Below, one piece after another: positions 1 to 11,789 of a DNA stretch of 64,000 nucleotides (position 1 is the stretch's first letter; every line of letters begins with the position of its first letter). The stretch lies in assembly GCA_022818135.1 (NCBI GenBank), contig JAFMSR010000002.1:44802699-44866698 (forward strand), in the 5' to 3' direction. The notes under the pieces were generated by a model. That model had not been told where the DNA came from, searched no databases, and saw nothing but the letters and a program-made list of their open reading frames with translations. Origin of the DNA: Saxidomus purpurata (Eukaryota > Mollusca > Bivalvia > Venerida > Veneridae). The translations under genes and the position numbers were made by a program.

Positions 1-84
1 AAGTGCAAGTATAGAGATAGGAGTAATTGGATGTCGTAAGTCATGAATTAATCAAGAACATACACATTCACACACATGTGCCAT

Positions 85-425
85 TGGTATATTTAAGAAA
101 TAATAAATGTCTCCCTGTATCGTATCGTTAAATAAAATATAGCCAGGAGTTTGGATGCGTAGTCATTAAATGACGAGTGCGTAGCACGAGTGATTCAATT
201 TTTCGCATCCAAACGACTGGCTGTATTTTATTCAACTATAAAATATAGGGAACAATTTATTATTTCGATTCGTACACGTGATTTTCTTTGAAAACTATCC
301 CGAACTTTATTTATCGCGTAGTAGTTCTTCATTGTAACCTTAAAACGCGAAATACGATTGGACGTGCTTGTTAGAATATGTCACGTCATTTACCGCACGT
401 CGTCCTTTTATTATTTATTATCCAA
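85..425 (+). repeat. Dispersed repeat family X, copy 1 (stem-loop element)
   Basis: About 340 bp that recur, diverged, at 19320-19625. Two arms, 111-160 and 203-251, are near-perfect reverse complements and would fold into a ~48 bp stem around a loop at 161-202. After the stem comes a conserved tail containing CCCGAACTTTATTTA and ACGTCGTCCTT. No coding potential is visible. A solitary fragment of the stem region lies near 4837-4880. The sequence shows the two copies and the dyad; that it is a non-autonomous mobile element is inference. Confidence 0.6.
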
Positions 426-622
426 TTATCTTTCACCTTTTTCCCACTTCATATGAATTTGGAGGAATTTGACGGAAACGTGAAAGTCCAAGGAGCACAA
501 TTACAAGTAGTTCTTAATCTACCAAGGAATATGTATAACCGACGGAAATGACTTCTATTTATACCAATAGAATATAGTTCTATCATTATCCATTTAGTAA
601 ATTTGTTTTTCTGTAATGTTAA

Positions 623-838
623 AGGGACATAACCTATAACTGATGTCAAACTAAATAACTTCCAAAACATAAATAATAGAATCTTAGGAAGTATTTTAAC
701 TAAACCTAAAAGTTTCAGCTCTGCATTCCCAGTCATTACCGTTAAAATAAAATTGTATTTATTTATCATTGTTCGATCATTGAACACATAATCTATGTTT
801 CGAGAATATAATCTGCTAGATATAGGGAGTGCCCCTTT
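623..838 (-). mobile_element. MITE family T, internally deleted copy
   Basis: The left end AGGGACATAACCTATAACTG lies directly after a TTAA (619-622). The right end carries the other family terminus, TAGGGAGTGCCCCTTTTA, where the flanking TTAA has decayed. Full family members (20175-20551) are about 377 bp; this copy is 216 bp and lacks the middle, joining CATTACCGTTAAAATA directly to the distal third. The TTAA target and short inverted ends resemble piggyBac-derived MITEs. Confidence 0.65.
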
Positions 839-839
839 T

Positions 840-2640
840 ATTCAAAGTGATCCTGGGACTTTAGTTATTATCGACTTAGCTTCAAGCAGCACCAAGTTAT
901 GCTAATACCAGTGATATACTGCTTTAACGATATATTTAAACGCTCTCTTTATTATGATGAATTTTAACCTTACAAAATGATTATGCCACAATCAGCAAAA
1001 CATTTTTTGAATTGCAACTGGCATAATTATGCCAGGCTGTTGAAAATAAATCAAGCATAATGTGGCATCTAAAAACATCATTCATTATTCAATTATGGAT
1101 AGCCTAAAGCTTGAGATCAATTTACTACATATTTGCAAATTTCAATAGTTATGCGAAAACTTAAGGATAATCTCAAAGATAATCGTTGTATTCCATACGT
1201 ATATGACTACAAATCAAACTTGACATATATGTAGATAACAAATTACAAAAGTGTTACTAAACTGCCGCAAGCGAGGCAAAAGTCCTCGTTGAGGGACCAC
1301 GTTAGCGTGTTGGCTTCTTAGTGTTGGCTGTGTCCAAGTACTCACACGGTTCACAGAGAACAAGTTGTGAAGTTAAGACAATGCGGACACGCAATTTCTG
1401 CCTATTACAACAGCGTTGCAATAACATTCAGTCTAGGAAAGAAATATACCAAATATGATTTACTTTACTTTCTTTTATTTAACGAACAAAAAACGATATT
1501 TCTTTCTTAAAGCTGTTATCCTACGGCGCGGAATTACGACGTCTTCTTTTCAAAACTGTTGATAAGAATGGAAAATTCAACAACAACACATTATTACAGC
1601 AATGTTTTTATATCACAATTTTTACAATATTTTTTCTAGCTCTGGACAACAACAGGCGAGCAGATACTCCAACTTCGTGCACGGACATGTATACATTACC
1701 TCAAGTAATCAAACATATTATTAATTTAAATAATAATGTAAAAACAAACACCGTTAAAAAAAGCGTGTTAGAAATCAGCTTAATCAATTTTTAAGTACGA
1801 CTGTCGAAGATCTTTAAAGTAAAGATTTATCTTCTTTTTTCCATATCTTCTTAAATTAATGAATTGGTGTACCGAACATTATCTGTTTCATGTTGCATAT
1901 CCATACTGTACATGATCATTTCGGGTTGATGGGCATATAATTATCCCAAAAGCATGTAATCTCATAAACGTATCATTCTGCTAATGAGTCTTTTCTGGTA
2001 ATTGAACAATTTAGATGAAATAATACATTGCAATTTATCGACAAATTATCTTCGCACAGCAGACAACAATGTGCAACTTTGCAGCGATAATTAAGAGATT
2101 GTATGCTAAAGATAAATAGTTGTGTTCGACAGAATCCTATAGCAAGCAAACCACCAATATGTGCTGCGGACACATTTCTAGTTTTGAAATAAATAAATCT
2201 CTGATTTTCAACTACTTTGCCATAGCTTATAGTTATTAAACAACCCGGTTGAATATTGATAATAAATGAAATATTTGTCAAAATAACCAAACGTTTTTGA
2301 CGAAAATCAACATATCGACACATTTTTCAAACCACACGCAATATTTCAATATTCTGTTTGTAGGATCTAGTTTTCATATACAATTTCATACTATTTCCTG
2401 TATTATATTTCCATTTCAAGTACACAACAGTCACATTGTTATACTTGACTGATAAAAATTAACTAATTTTACATACTAAAATTTATTTTTTGTACACTAC
2501 CATGACTTAAATACCTTCTCAGTTATCGCGGGATGAAGTCTATATATTACAAGTATTTTATTTTATTTTATTTCATTTTACAATTTCTGCCGCCATTACA
2601 ATTAAAACGTTTGGACAATTAAACCAGTTTACCCAGTTTA
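840..2640. other. AT-rich stretch, no gene or repeat recognised
   Basis: Nothing coding is supported. A slightly GC-richer segment lies at about 1260-1400 but shows no recognisable RNA or protein signature. The minus-strand frame at 1973-2323 is cysteine-rich by chance and matches no family I know. Confidence 0.4.
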
Positions 2641-2641
2641 G

Positions 2642-3000
2642 GACCTCTATAGCTCAGTGGTTAGGGGGTTCCCCCCCCCAAAGAAAGCCCCCCCCCCCCC
2701 CCCCCCCCCCCCCACTAGGTGCCCCCAAAACCCCCAACCCCCCCCCCCCCCCCCCGGGCCCCCCCCCCCCCCCCCCCCCCCGGGGTGTGGACCTTGGGCA
2801 AAGACACAAACCACGGCCCAGTCTACCCAGCTGAAAATGGGTAGCGGCGATGATAAACTCGCTGCCTCTTTCTCCCCCCGAAGTGAGACATCTGGAATGA
2901 GTGTTCGAGAGCGTTTAAATAAGCTACGGAGCTTTCTTCGCAATCGAACTAAAATAAATTCGTATAAACTATTTAAACCAGTAAGCAAACTTTACTGATT
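2642..3000 (+). repeat. tRNA-derived SINE with poly-C-replaced tRNA half
   Basis: TATAGCTCAGTGGTTAG (about 2648-2664) is a good pol III A box. It should be followed by a tRNA anticodon arm and a B box, but instead there are about 110 bases of nearly pure C (2668-2782) with a few islands. A central domain follows, with ACCTTGGGCAAAGACAC and CCCAGCTGAAAATGGGTA, which resembles the conserved central domains of metazoan SINEs (V- or Meta-type; named from memory). The tail runs into GTTTAAATAAGC and CAATCGAACTAAAATAAA. The open frames across the poly-C are artefacts of composition. Confidence 0.6.
2668..2782. repeat. Poly-C low-complexity tract
   Basis: Runs of 8 to 28 C separated by short islands (AAAGAAAG, ACTAGGTG, AAAACCCCCAA, GGG). 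It sits exactly where the SINE's tRNA anticodon arm and B box should be. Either a genuine homopolymer expansion or an assembly or consensus artefact. Confidence 0.9.
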
Positions 3001-3640
3001 GTTCTCCATTCTAATAATGGGCTTGAATCATTGCAGGATCAAGAATCTCCCGAGTAAGGACGGGCTTGATGCTGCATTATATACTTCTCAATAATATAAT
3101 TACTATGTAGTTTTAGCGATGAATAGAGTAATAAATAAGTTATAAAAGTACAGTTACAAGTACCTGCCATTAATGGTCTTATGTATATCCGCAGAAAGTT
3201 GAGTTCCGTGCCATAAACGTATTTCTGACCAACAATATATATTCACAATTTTTCTTTTTCTCAATTTATATGTAGGTTCAGTTTTAGTGACATGTTGTCT
3301 ACATTTCAGATAAGCTTTGTCACGACTGCCTTTAACGTGAAGATTTATTTATAAAGCGAAAATTTATTGAAATATCGCATTAAATTCGCATCCGTATTTC
3401 ATTTAATTGTTGATTAAACAGCGTCGTACGCATGAACTGAAGCGCGCTTTAAGGTAAATACAACAGCACAGAAATCACAATAACACGAGCGTTCAACTGT
3501 ATTTCATTTCCGCTTTTAATGATTGCTTAATCTTATACCGGTAAATGAAATCAGATCAATATTAAACGTTTAAGTTATCAATTCTCAATTTAGAAACAAG
3601 TTTTAAAAGGTAGTGTGAAATCATTATATCTTGACTGATG
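3001..3640. other. AT-rich stretch, nothing recognised
   Basis: No coding frame, RNA signature or repeat shared with the rest of the window is visible. Confidence 0.35.
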
Positions 3641-3644
3641 ATAC

Positions 3645-3725
3645 TTCCACCCAAACATTGGTGGGGATTGCGCTCCGAACCTCTCGGTCCTAATACGAAC
3701 ACACTACCATTATGCTACATCATCT
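3645..3725 (-). repeat. tRNA-like relic (tRNA pseudogene or SINE head)
   Basis: On the minus strand, TGTAGCATAATGGTAGTG resembles a pol III A box, and GGTTCGGAGCG about 30 nt later resembles a B box (GGTTCRANNCC) with two mismatches; a short GC-rich stretch follows. No complete cloverleaf with a paired acceptor stem is apparent, so a functional tRNA is not claimed. Confidence 0.4.
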
Positions 3726-4835
3726 CCACTCACATCTCTGAAATATCTTTCATTTCCGTTGTTAATTACTATGATGTTGGTTAACATTACTTTGTTAAGC
3801 TAGACTGCAAAGTTCTCTGTATTAACCGCTGTCGAGACATCACTTCTGGTGGAACAAGTCGCACTGTAAAAACTAGCCAGTATTTTGCATTATTATTACA
3901 AAAAGTATATATTTAAAGCTAGGTAGACTTTGCACATTTTTTCTTGCTAAGAACATATCGAATTTGGCCGATTAGGGATCCAAGATGTATCCCCTATTGG
4001 TTGCCAAGCGAACAACGCATTCACAACACATGTTTTAATTTCCTTTAAGATGACGGATTAATGATTGCACATTTAAAAGTTGTTCCATATTACATGTTCG
4101 TTTTTTTCTTGTCTTAAGTTTCCTGAGCAAGCACAAAGAAAGCTAAATAAATACTTGCATTTGTTTTTGTTTCGGTCAAACTGTACTTATGATATAAACG
4201 CTTCAAAGGAGAGATGTCTTTAAAATATTCTGGAGTATTGGCAAAGAAGATACATTTTATACTTTGATTTGAATTTATTGTACGCACGCCATATACTTAG
4301 TTTAGGTGTGGAAACCGCGTTAATTAACCTGAAGCACACACACAAAAAACGTATCACTCTTTTTGTCTTATTTTTTCACATCATTCAAAATAATGAGCTT
4401 AACGACTGATTGAACTGAATAAGCTTTGAAGCAGCTCTTATATTGCTTTATTTTCAGTTTAAAGATATCTCTTTATATGATTTGTTCGCAATACGTATGT
4501 AAAAAGGCAGTAGAGTTTTGAAAAAGAATATACTTTCTATGACTAAAAGTGATTATTGCGTGCATCAAAGATGAACAAGTATGGTCTATGGTTCTCATAA
4601 CCATATTTGAGGTAGCAGACGGGTCTGATAATTTTGAAAGTTGTAAAAGAGCAGAAACAATTACATGTCATAAAATTATAAAGAAAAAGACAGCCTGTCT
4701 CAAGAAGAAAAACCCTAAATGGAATTAACGGAAACGCCGCTAATGAAGAAATAATTTTGACGTTAGATATTTAATATGTAAGAAATAACAAATCTGTTCA
4801 GGTAAGGTGTATATTATTGCTGAATAAATTACATT
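3726..4835. other. AT-rich stretch, nothing recognised
   Basis: No supported gene. No repeat shared with the rest of the window except the short family X fragment starting near 4837. Confidence 0.35.
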
Positions 4836-4902
4836 CAAGAGTTTGGATGTGTGGTAATTAAATTACGAATGTACGGCGCCCGTGAAGTGACATGTGACAC
4901 TT

Positions 4903-5580
4903 TTTTTTTATTTCGTAATTACGAAATACATTTCGTATAAACAAATAAGATTTGTAAAAACAAATGTTTTTGTAAAACGAAATAAGATTTCGTAAAACAA
5001 ATGTTTTTCGTAAACGAATGTTATTTCGTAAACGAAATCTTATTTCGTAAAACAAATGTATTTCGTATTCGAAATAACATTTCGTTTTTCGAAATAACAT
5101 TTCTTTTTACAAATAAGAATTCGTTTTCGAAATTTTTATTCTTTTTCGATCTTATTTCTTTAAACAATGTTATTTCTTTTTCAAATCTTATTTCTTTTTA
5201 CAATGTATTCGTACGAAATGTTATTTCGTAAAACAAATCTTATTTCGTAATTACAAATCTTTCGTAAAACGTAATGTTTTTGTAAAAACGAAATGTTATT
5301 TCGTAAACAAATCTTTTTCGTAATTACGAAATCTTTTTCTTTTCGAATTTATTTCTTTTTCGAAATAAATTTCTTTTTACAAATAAGATTTCGTAAACAA
5401 TAAGATTTCGTAAACGAAATGTTTTTCTTAACAATGTTTTTCGTAATTCGAAATCTTTCTTTTCAATATTTCGTTTTACGAAATCTCCCTTCTTTTTCAA
5501 TAGATTTCTTTTTCGAATCTTTCTTTTTCATCTTATTTCTTTTCATCTTATTTCTTTCAATTTTCAAATACGAATGCGTT
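4903..5580. repeat. Palindromic AT-rich tandem satellite
   Basis: Degenerate tandem copies of a ~17-20 bp unit related to ATTTCGTTTTACGAAAT, separated by CTT, GTT or AAG. Perfect palindromes such as ATTTCGTAATTACGAAAT (4910-4927) recur. Because the unit is self-complementary, both strands give similar low-complexity frames rich in Phe, Asn and Ile; these are not genes. Many units carry ACAAAT where ACGAAAT is expected, that is, loss of the G of a CpG. Confidence 0.85.
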
Positions 5581-6640
5581 TTCTGTGTTATTGAAATTTG
5601 TTCACATCTGAATATAGCACTTGCTTGAGTTAATTAACCTGACGATCAATTCACAATTACGCTCTAACAAGATCAAAATTGAAAAAAATCCTCTTCTCAC
5701 GCATATTCATTACTGATCACATTAATTTAATGACCTAAGCTATGTTCAGAAGAGGAATAAGCGACTTAAATTTATATGATGCACCAACAAAGAGTACATG
5801 TATCACATCAAGTTTTAAAGTTAAAGTTTTCTTGATTAATAAATTTGTTCTTTTTTGCACAGATAGTGTGAGATTTTGGACGAAAATATGGTTGGACGGG
5901 CGTTATAATCCCCTTACAACAGCGACCAGTAATTTAACTTAGTGAACTTTTGACAGATTTCTACTAACATCTATTTAGCTTTCAATGTTAGAGTTCGTCA
6001 GGATGCTGTATGGTATGCAAGTTTCCTGTGTTAATATAAAACCTTTTATTACATCTTTGTCTGTTTCCCGGGCATAAAAATGTCAATAATAATAGAACTT
6101 CTAGCTGTGTTGTTTATGAAAGTCTCAGTAAAATGTCAAGAATTAATGATGACAAGCTTAAATTAGTTTGTGCTTATCATTTTGTCTTCTTCTTTTTATG
6201 TTTCTTTCTTTATTGATGAAGGAAAGTACAATTTTACTAAGCCCTGGTAGATAGTTAGATCAAATCCCCAATTTAAACAGAAACTTTTTTTCTAAAACAG
6301 TTCCATTTTCATCGTAAAAGTTTTACAATCATGCCGGGACCTGAAAATATATGTATCTATTAAATTTCACCCAATCTGTCAGTTATTTAGAAAAGATGAA
6401 ACACAGTTATTATAAATTGACAAAGTCGCCGCGAATCCATTTCAAGCGATACAACATATTCAAATCAATGCAACTTTCAATCATGCTATATCTCTTCGAT
6501 TGATTGCAAAATGCATTATCTTGTTACCACCAGGACACTGATCTGAAAGAATTTGCATATCATGTGAGAATTCAGTGTGTTGTAGTTTTTTTTTACAAAT
6601 GTCGTCTTCGGATCTTTAATTGCAGATCAGAAAAGTATTC
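5581..6640. other. AT-rich stretch, nothing recognised
   Basis: No supported gene or repeat. The short frame at 5742-5942 has no recognisable features. Confidence 0.35.
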
Positions 6641-6644
6641 TATA

Positions 6645-7430
6645 AAAGAGTAACAGAAACCCAAAACGTGACCAAAGGTACAAAACTGTGAACACAGACC
6701 TTAAGGACGAATCAAGAGGTAATAAACTCGTATTACTTTTTCTATGATTTTATTTCAGTAAGCCCAAAAAGGAGAATATCTTCTGATTTAAGCGCAAAAA
6801 AATCCCATAAAAGAATGTTAACTTTGAGGATAACAAGAACTGTCCCTCAGAAGTAACAAATGACCCAAAGCGGTATCCCACAGTCTTAGACCTTGACCTT
6901 CGTTTTATAGACCTGGTACTTGCGCACAACACTTAGAATATCTTCTGATTTAAGCGCAAAAAACCCATAAAAGAATGTTAACTTTGAGGAGAACAAGAAC
7001 CGTCCCTCAGAAGTTACAAATGCCTCAAAGCGGTATCCCACAGTCTTAGACCTTGACCTTCATTTTATAGACCCGGTACTTGCGCACAACACTTAGAATA
7101 TCTTCTGATTTAAGCGCAAAAAAAAACCATAAAAGAATGTTAACGTTGAGGATAACAAGAACCGTCCCACAGAAGTAACAAATGGCCCAAAGCGGTATCC
7201 CACAGTCTTAGACCTTGACCTTCATTTTATAGACCCGGTACTTGCACACAACACTTTATATCTCAATGTTCTTTTTTTCAAATCATTGTAAAATTTTTCA
7301 ATGTATCTGGACATAAACATTTGCATATATACAACATATCTAAATATGACCTTGACCTTTAAGGTAAGGACGTAACTTTGGTTTCAGCACGTTTTGGGGT
7401 TCTGTTACTTTTTGTAAAACAATTTAATGT
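6645..7430. mobile_element. Inverted-repeat-bounded element with 3 x ~160 bp core array
   Basis: The left arm has AGTAACAGAAACCCAAAACG (about 6650); the right arm (7375-7415) contains its reverse complement, as CGTTTTGGGGTTCTGTTACT with small differences. Between them lie three tandem units starting at 6775, 6937 and 7097 (periods 162 and 160), each beginning AATATCTTCTGATTTAAG and ending CTTGCGCACAACACTT. This matches the tandem-core architecture of bivalve non-autonomous elements. No coding capacity is seen. Confidence 0.65.
6775..7257. repeat. Tandem repeat, 3 units of ~160 bp
   Basis: Units at 6775, 6937 and 7097 are nearly identical, differing by a few substitutions and by A-run length (AAAAAAATCCC, AAAAAACCC, AAAAAAAACC). 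The high similarity implies recent duplication or homogenisation. Confidence 0.85.
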
Positions 7431-7704
7431 ATAACAGAGTTACAATTATAACATAAACATATGCTTATATCTATATATCTATCTATCTTCCTGTACTGTC
7501 GAACCCTTTACAGGGACTTGGACAATTTCGTGCGCGTCAAGCCACAAAGACTGTTAGTAGAAATGATAAAAAAAGAAACAGGTCAAAATGAAAAAGGGGG
7601 AATAATTATGTTAATGATTAAAAGATAAAAACAGGGATGGAGGCAGGTTATATATATACAGGGTTCTATAACCTACTTTCTCTAAACGTGAACTGGACCT
7701 TTAA

Positions 7705-7932
7705 AGGGACATACCGTATAACTGATGTGAAGCTAAATAACCCCAAAACATTGATACTATAATCTTTGAAGTATTATAACTTAACATAAAAGTTTCAGCT
7801 ACGCATTCCAGCCAGTATCGATAAAATCAGCGGTTTAAGATGTGGTGCAGTGCCGTAGACCAACCATTCAATAATCTATGTAAAGTTGTTGTTGTACAAT
7901 TAATTGGTGGGTGCGATTTATTACAGAAGGCT
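7705..7932 (-). mobile_element. MITE family T, truncated copy
   Basis: TTAA (7701-7704) followed by AGGGACATACCGTATAACTG, then the family T internal sequence (AAAGTTTCAGCTACGCATTC, GATAAAATCAG, TTGTTGTTGTACAATTAA). Homology stops after ATTACAGAAGGC, so the distal third and the second terminus are missing. Confidence 0.65.
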
Positions 7933-8440
7933 ATATATGAGCAATGCATAAACATACAACGCATTAACAGGCTACATTTGCAATGTGAGTATACATTAAT
8001 AAGGAAATTTTAATCATAAAGATCAGATACAATTACTTTTAGTTTCAAGTCCTGATAGTTTTCGTCTAAAAAAAACTTAGAAAAAAAATCTATGCGGATT
8101 AAAGTGTTACCTTTGTTTGTAGTAATTAAACAGCAGTAATATATTTGAGAGAGCAAAAACATATTTATAATGTACAATTTTGTCTCAGAATCACGAAGCA
8201 GTTTTATACGATATTCACTGTCAAAGATGATAGTCTTGCTGATAAAGTATTGCATGTTGCTTTAAATCAAATTCTTTGCTCTGTTTTGTTCATTCACGGC
8301 ATCTTATTTTGCTTTTTCTTAATCATGACTCGCTTAGGATAGAAAATGAAATTTGCGGCGTATACACAAACGTGCTAGAGTGTAATAAAATATCCTACAT
8401 TAGCCTTATAAATATATTAAAATATTTGAACCTAATGGTT
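7933..8440. other. AT-rich stretch, nothing recognised
   Basis: Short overlapping frames on both strands (8010-8255, 8145-8342, 8276-8482) have no family resemblance and are judged to be chance. Confidence 0.35.
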
Positions 8441-8444
8441 GTGG

Positions 8445-9362
8445 TCAATTTTGACCCAAGAGGCATGATTTTAACAAAGTAGGTTGAAGATCACAGGACA
8501 ATGTTGCATACCAAATAGTTTTCCTATAAACGTCTTTGTAAAGCAAGTTATCACCTTTACACGGCCAATATTGACCCCAGTGGTGGGATTTGAACAAACT
8601 TTGAAGACGTCTACATGCAACGCTACATGCTAAATATCTAATCTAAAGTATGTCTTGTAAAAATGAAAAGAAACAAAATTTTGTCTGATAGAAAAATCTG
8701 CACAGACAATTGTACATGCTAAATATCTAAGTTCTAGGTCTTGTGGTTTCAGAGAAGAAGATTTTTAAGGTTTTTCCTGTATAAGCTTATGATTTTTAAG
8801 TTTTTTCCTGTACAAGCTTATGTAAAATAAAATGACCCCCTGGAGGGATCAATTTTTATTCGAGCGTCATAATTTGAACAATCTAAGTAGAGGTCCACTA
8901 GGCATTTCTACATGCAAAACATCTCATCTCTAAGTCTTGTTGTTTCAGAGGAGAAGATTTTTAAGTTTTTTTTTATATAAGCCTATGTAAAACCAATTTA
9001 CCCCCGGACGGGGTCAATTTTGACCTGGGGGTCATAATTTGAACAATTTTGTTAGATGTCCACTAGACAATGCCACATGCTAATTATCTAAGCTCTCGGC
9101 CTTGCGGTGTTAGAGAAGATTTTTTAAGTTTTTCCTATTTGTTGCCATAGCAACCAGAGGTCTGCATGTAATGGAATTCTTTGACCAACTTTGATAAAGC
9201 TTTATGCAAAAAACATCCCTGCAAAGATTCATCAACATTGGCCCAGTGGTTTAAGAGGAGATTTCGTTTGAATGAAATGGTGGACAAACGCACGGACGGA
9301 CGCCGGATGGAATGCGATCCTAATAGCTCACTCTGGCACTTTGTGCTAGGTGAGCTAAAAAA
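8445..9362 (+). mobile_element. Pearl-like element family P, copy 1
   Basis: Several ~160 bp core units carry the family hallmarks TCAATTTTGACCC, CATAATTTGAACAATCT, CTAGACAATG.CACATGC, TCTAAGCTCT and GTTTCAGAGAAGAAG. They are followed by the conserved linker (GTTGCCATAGCAACCAGAG, CATCAACATTGG), a GACGGACGGACG tract, and a terminal hairpin TAGCTCACTCTGGCA / TGTGCTAGGTGAGCTA. The opposite end (GAGGGCCAAGATGG in other copies) is missing. The open frames at 9135-9459 lie in the linker and are not genes. Confidence 0.7.
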
Positions 9363-9364
9363 GG

Positions 9365-10060
9365 AAGGCAGAAAGTCATTATGTAGCTTTTCAGAAAATG
9401 AAACTACTTTAGACTCATTCAACAGTCTACAAACAATTTTCGAGGGAGTTGATAAGTAATAAGTACTCGGTCTTCAGCTCGAAAGAGAATTACAGTGAAA
9501 CCCACTGTTGTTAATCTTGATATATACTTGCGAAATTTTGGTTATCGACTTTCTTCAACAATAAAATGTAAAAACCTAAAACTTTCGACATTCTGGCTGT
9601 GTTTCATGATTAATTACAGAAAACGTCTGTGTAATGAATTGTCATGTCTTTTATTCTCGTTAACTTTTCCCAATAGGAAAAAGCCCTGACAATTCTAGCT
9701 AGCTTTAATCGTGTTATGCCATTCATGTATTAAACGACAATGAAATGGAAAAAGTGACACCTTAATTCTTCTTGAAATAATGTAATTTTTTCATAGTTTT
9801 AACAAAAATGATATTAAATTATTATTGATATTATCTCAGCCTACTTCTGGTTATGATTACTAAGGACGACATATTCCTAAGCACTGCAAGTTTGTTTATA
9901 AACCCCTAAACGGGATTAGACTGACACCGTACACACAAAATTTAATGTGTTATACAACACCGATATGTTAAGCAACAAAATCTATAATTTTGTATAAATA
10001 ATTATAGAGATTTACAATAATCTTCAACGGTTTGGCATTTGAAAATGACAGTCCATACAT
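9365..10060. other. AT-rich stretch, nothing recognised
   Basis: No supported gene or repeat. Confidence 0.35.
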
Positions 10061-10061
10061 C

Positions 10062-10138
10062 TTGCAGATTATATTCTCGAAACATAGATTATGTGTTCAA
10101 TGAACGTAAAATGATAAATAAGTACAATTTCAAAGAAA
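10062..10138 (+). repeat. MITE family T fragment
   Basis: About 75 bp matching one third of the T family: GCAGATTATATTCTCGAAAC, TGTGTTCAATGAACGTAAAA and AATTTCAAAGAA. It joins directly onto a family R array. Confidence 0.55.
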
Positions 10139-10139
10139 C

Positions 10140-10870
10140 ATACTTCGTTTTTGTGTCGCTCTTTCAGAGAAAAGGCATAGGGATCGCTTTGTCCGTCCGT
10201 CGGTCCGTCACACAAACTTAACGTTGGCTATAACTTTGCCGTTTCTTAAGATTTAATTATCAAACTTTACAATTGTATTGCTTATGACAAAAGGGTCACA
10301 TTGCCGCCACATCTTTAAGTCAATGTCGTATTCGACAGGTCTATGCACCTTTTTGTACTTTGTAATGTTGGCTATGACTTGTCATTTCTTAAGATTTCTT
10401 CATTTAACTTTCAAATTTCATTGCTAATGACATAACGGTCGTGATGCCGCCACATTTTGAAGGTCAAGGTCATATTTGATAGAGTAATGCTCCTTTTTAA
10501 GCTTAGTTTTTTTTGCTATAACTTTGCCATTTCTTAAGATTTCTGAATCAAACTTTCAAATTGTATTGCTTATGTTAAAAGGGCTGTGATACTGCCAAAC
10601 TTTGTAGAACAAGGTCATATTTGACAGAGTTGTGCACCTTTTTGTACTTAGATTCTGTGACAAAAACTTAATGTTGGCTACGACTTTGCCATTTCTTAAG
10701 ATTTCTTCACCAAACTTTCAAATTGCATTGCTTATGACATAAGTTTCATGACGCTTCCAAATTTTGAAGGTCAAGGTCTTATTTGACAGAGTTATGCCCT
10801 TTCCTACTTAGATTTTGTCATAAAATTATTGGTTATTTTGACAAAGGGTATGACGGCGACACAAATGTTC
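10140..10870 (+). mobile_element. Pearl-like element family R: ~144 bp tandem array
   Basis: Begins with a GTCCGTCCGTCGGTCCGTC tract. Four tandem units follow, marked by GTTGGCTATAACTTTGCC (10223, 10367, about 10511, 10673) and each containing TTTCTTAAGATTT, TTGCTTATGACA and AAGGTCAAGGTCATATTTGA. Period is 144 bp for the first steps and longer (~161) for the last. A reverse-oriented fragment is at 13008-13278. Non-coding. Confidence 0.7.
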
Positions 10871-11164
10871 TACTAATCACCCATCTAGTTATTCCCGAAT
10901 ATTTAATCAAATCAGTTTATCAAAATTGAAATGACATGCTGTGTTCTATTAGAATAGAAATGACATGCGGTGCTAGGAATTACCTAATTGCCATTTTCTT
11001 CAGAAATCAATATAAAAACAAGAAAGGAAAGATTGCCCTATATTGCTCAAATGAGACTTACCAAATGTGACAAAAACAATGTATCATAGACACAGACAAT
11101 CTGTTTGAAATTGACAAGACATACATTCAGACAAATTTACACGCTTATTTGGTAACAAGTGTAG

Positions 11165-11789
11165 CACCAGAGTGTTAACTAGTTGTTTCTCTGACTTGAT
11201 CGTTTGACCTAGTCTTTTACCTCAGGTGACCTCAGATCACCCATATTCAAAGTCGACCTAGGTTTCATCAAGGCTTTCATTCTGAAAAAAAGTTGAATGG
11301 AGATTGATTGAAAAATGAAATATTTATTAAATACACACAATCTTTCTAATATTTGACCTGGTGACCTAGCCGTAGATGACCCAAATTCAAACTCGACCTA
11401 GAATTTATCAAGGCAGTAATTCTGATCTAGTAAAATATAGCCTAGATTTTGACCTTCGATGACCTATATTTAAAAATCTCGATTTATCAAAACAATCATT
11501 CTAGCCAACTTATATGAAGATCGAATGAAAAATGCAACCTCTATTACAAACACAATGTTTTTTAATGATGTGACCTGGTGTCCTAGTTTTTACTCAAGAT
11601 AATCCATATTCAAACTCTACCTAGATTTTTCAAGACAGTCATTCTGACTAAGTTCCATTGAAAAATGCAGCCTCTATTGCTTACACAAGGTTAAGTGTGG
11701 ACGGACGACAGACAGGCAGTCATACAGACTACAGACACTTGACGATCACAATAGCTCACTTTGAGCACTTCGTGTTCAGTTGCGCTAAA
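11165..11789 (+). mobile_element. Pearl-like element family Q, copy 1
   Basis: Degenerate tandem units carry 'gacctagNttttacctcaggtgacc' and 'cattctgaNcaaNtt.cat.gaagattg' type motifs. A GGACGGACGACAGACAGGCA tract follows, then a terminal hairpin CAATAGCTCACTTTGAGCAC / GTGTTCAGTTGCGCTAAAA. Related copies are at 23080-23996 and 43625-43985. Confidence 0.6.

Noticed and set aside
2647..2998. Proline- or glycine-rich ORFs on both strands
   Set aside because: They are translations of the poly-C tract in a SINE; no coding signal outside the homopolymer.
3645..3725. Functional tRNA gene
   Set aside because: Only A- and B-box resemblance; no paired acceptor stem or clear anticodon arm.
4858..5628. 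Phe/Asn/Ile-rich ORFs on both strands
   Set aside because: Low-complexity translation of a palindromic satellite.
9135..9459. Overlapping ~95-codon ORFs with plausible composition
   Set aside because: They lie in the conserved linker and terminus of a P element; the same frames recur, broken, in other P copies (44903-45145, 47666-47857, 62243-62434).
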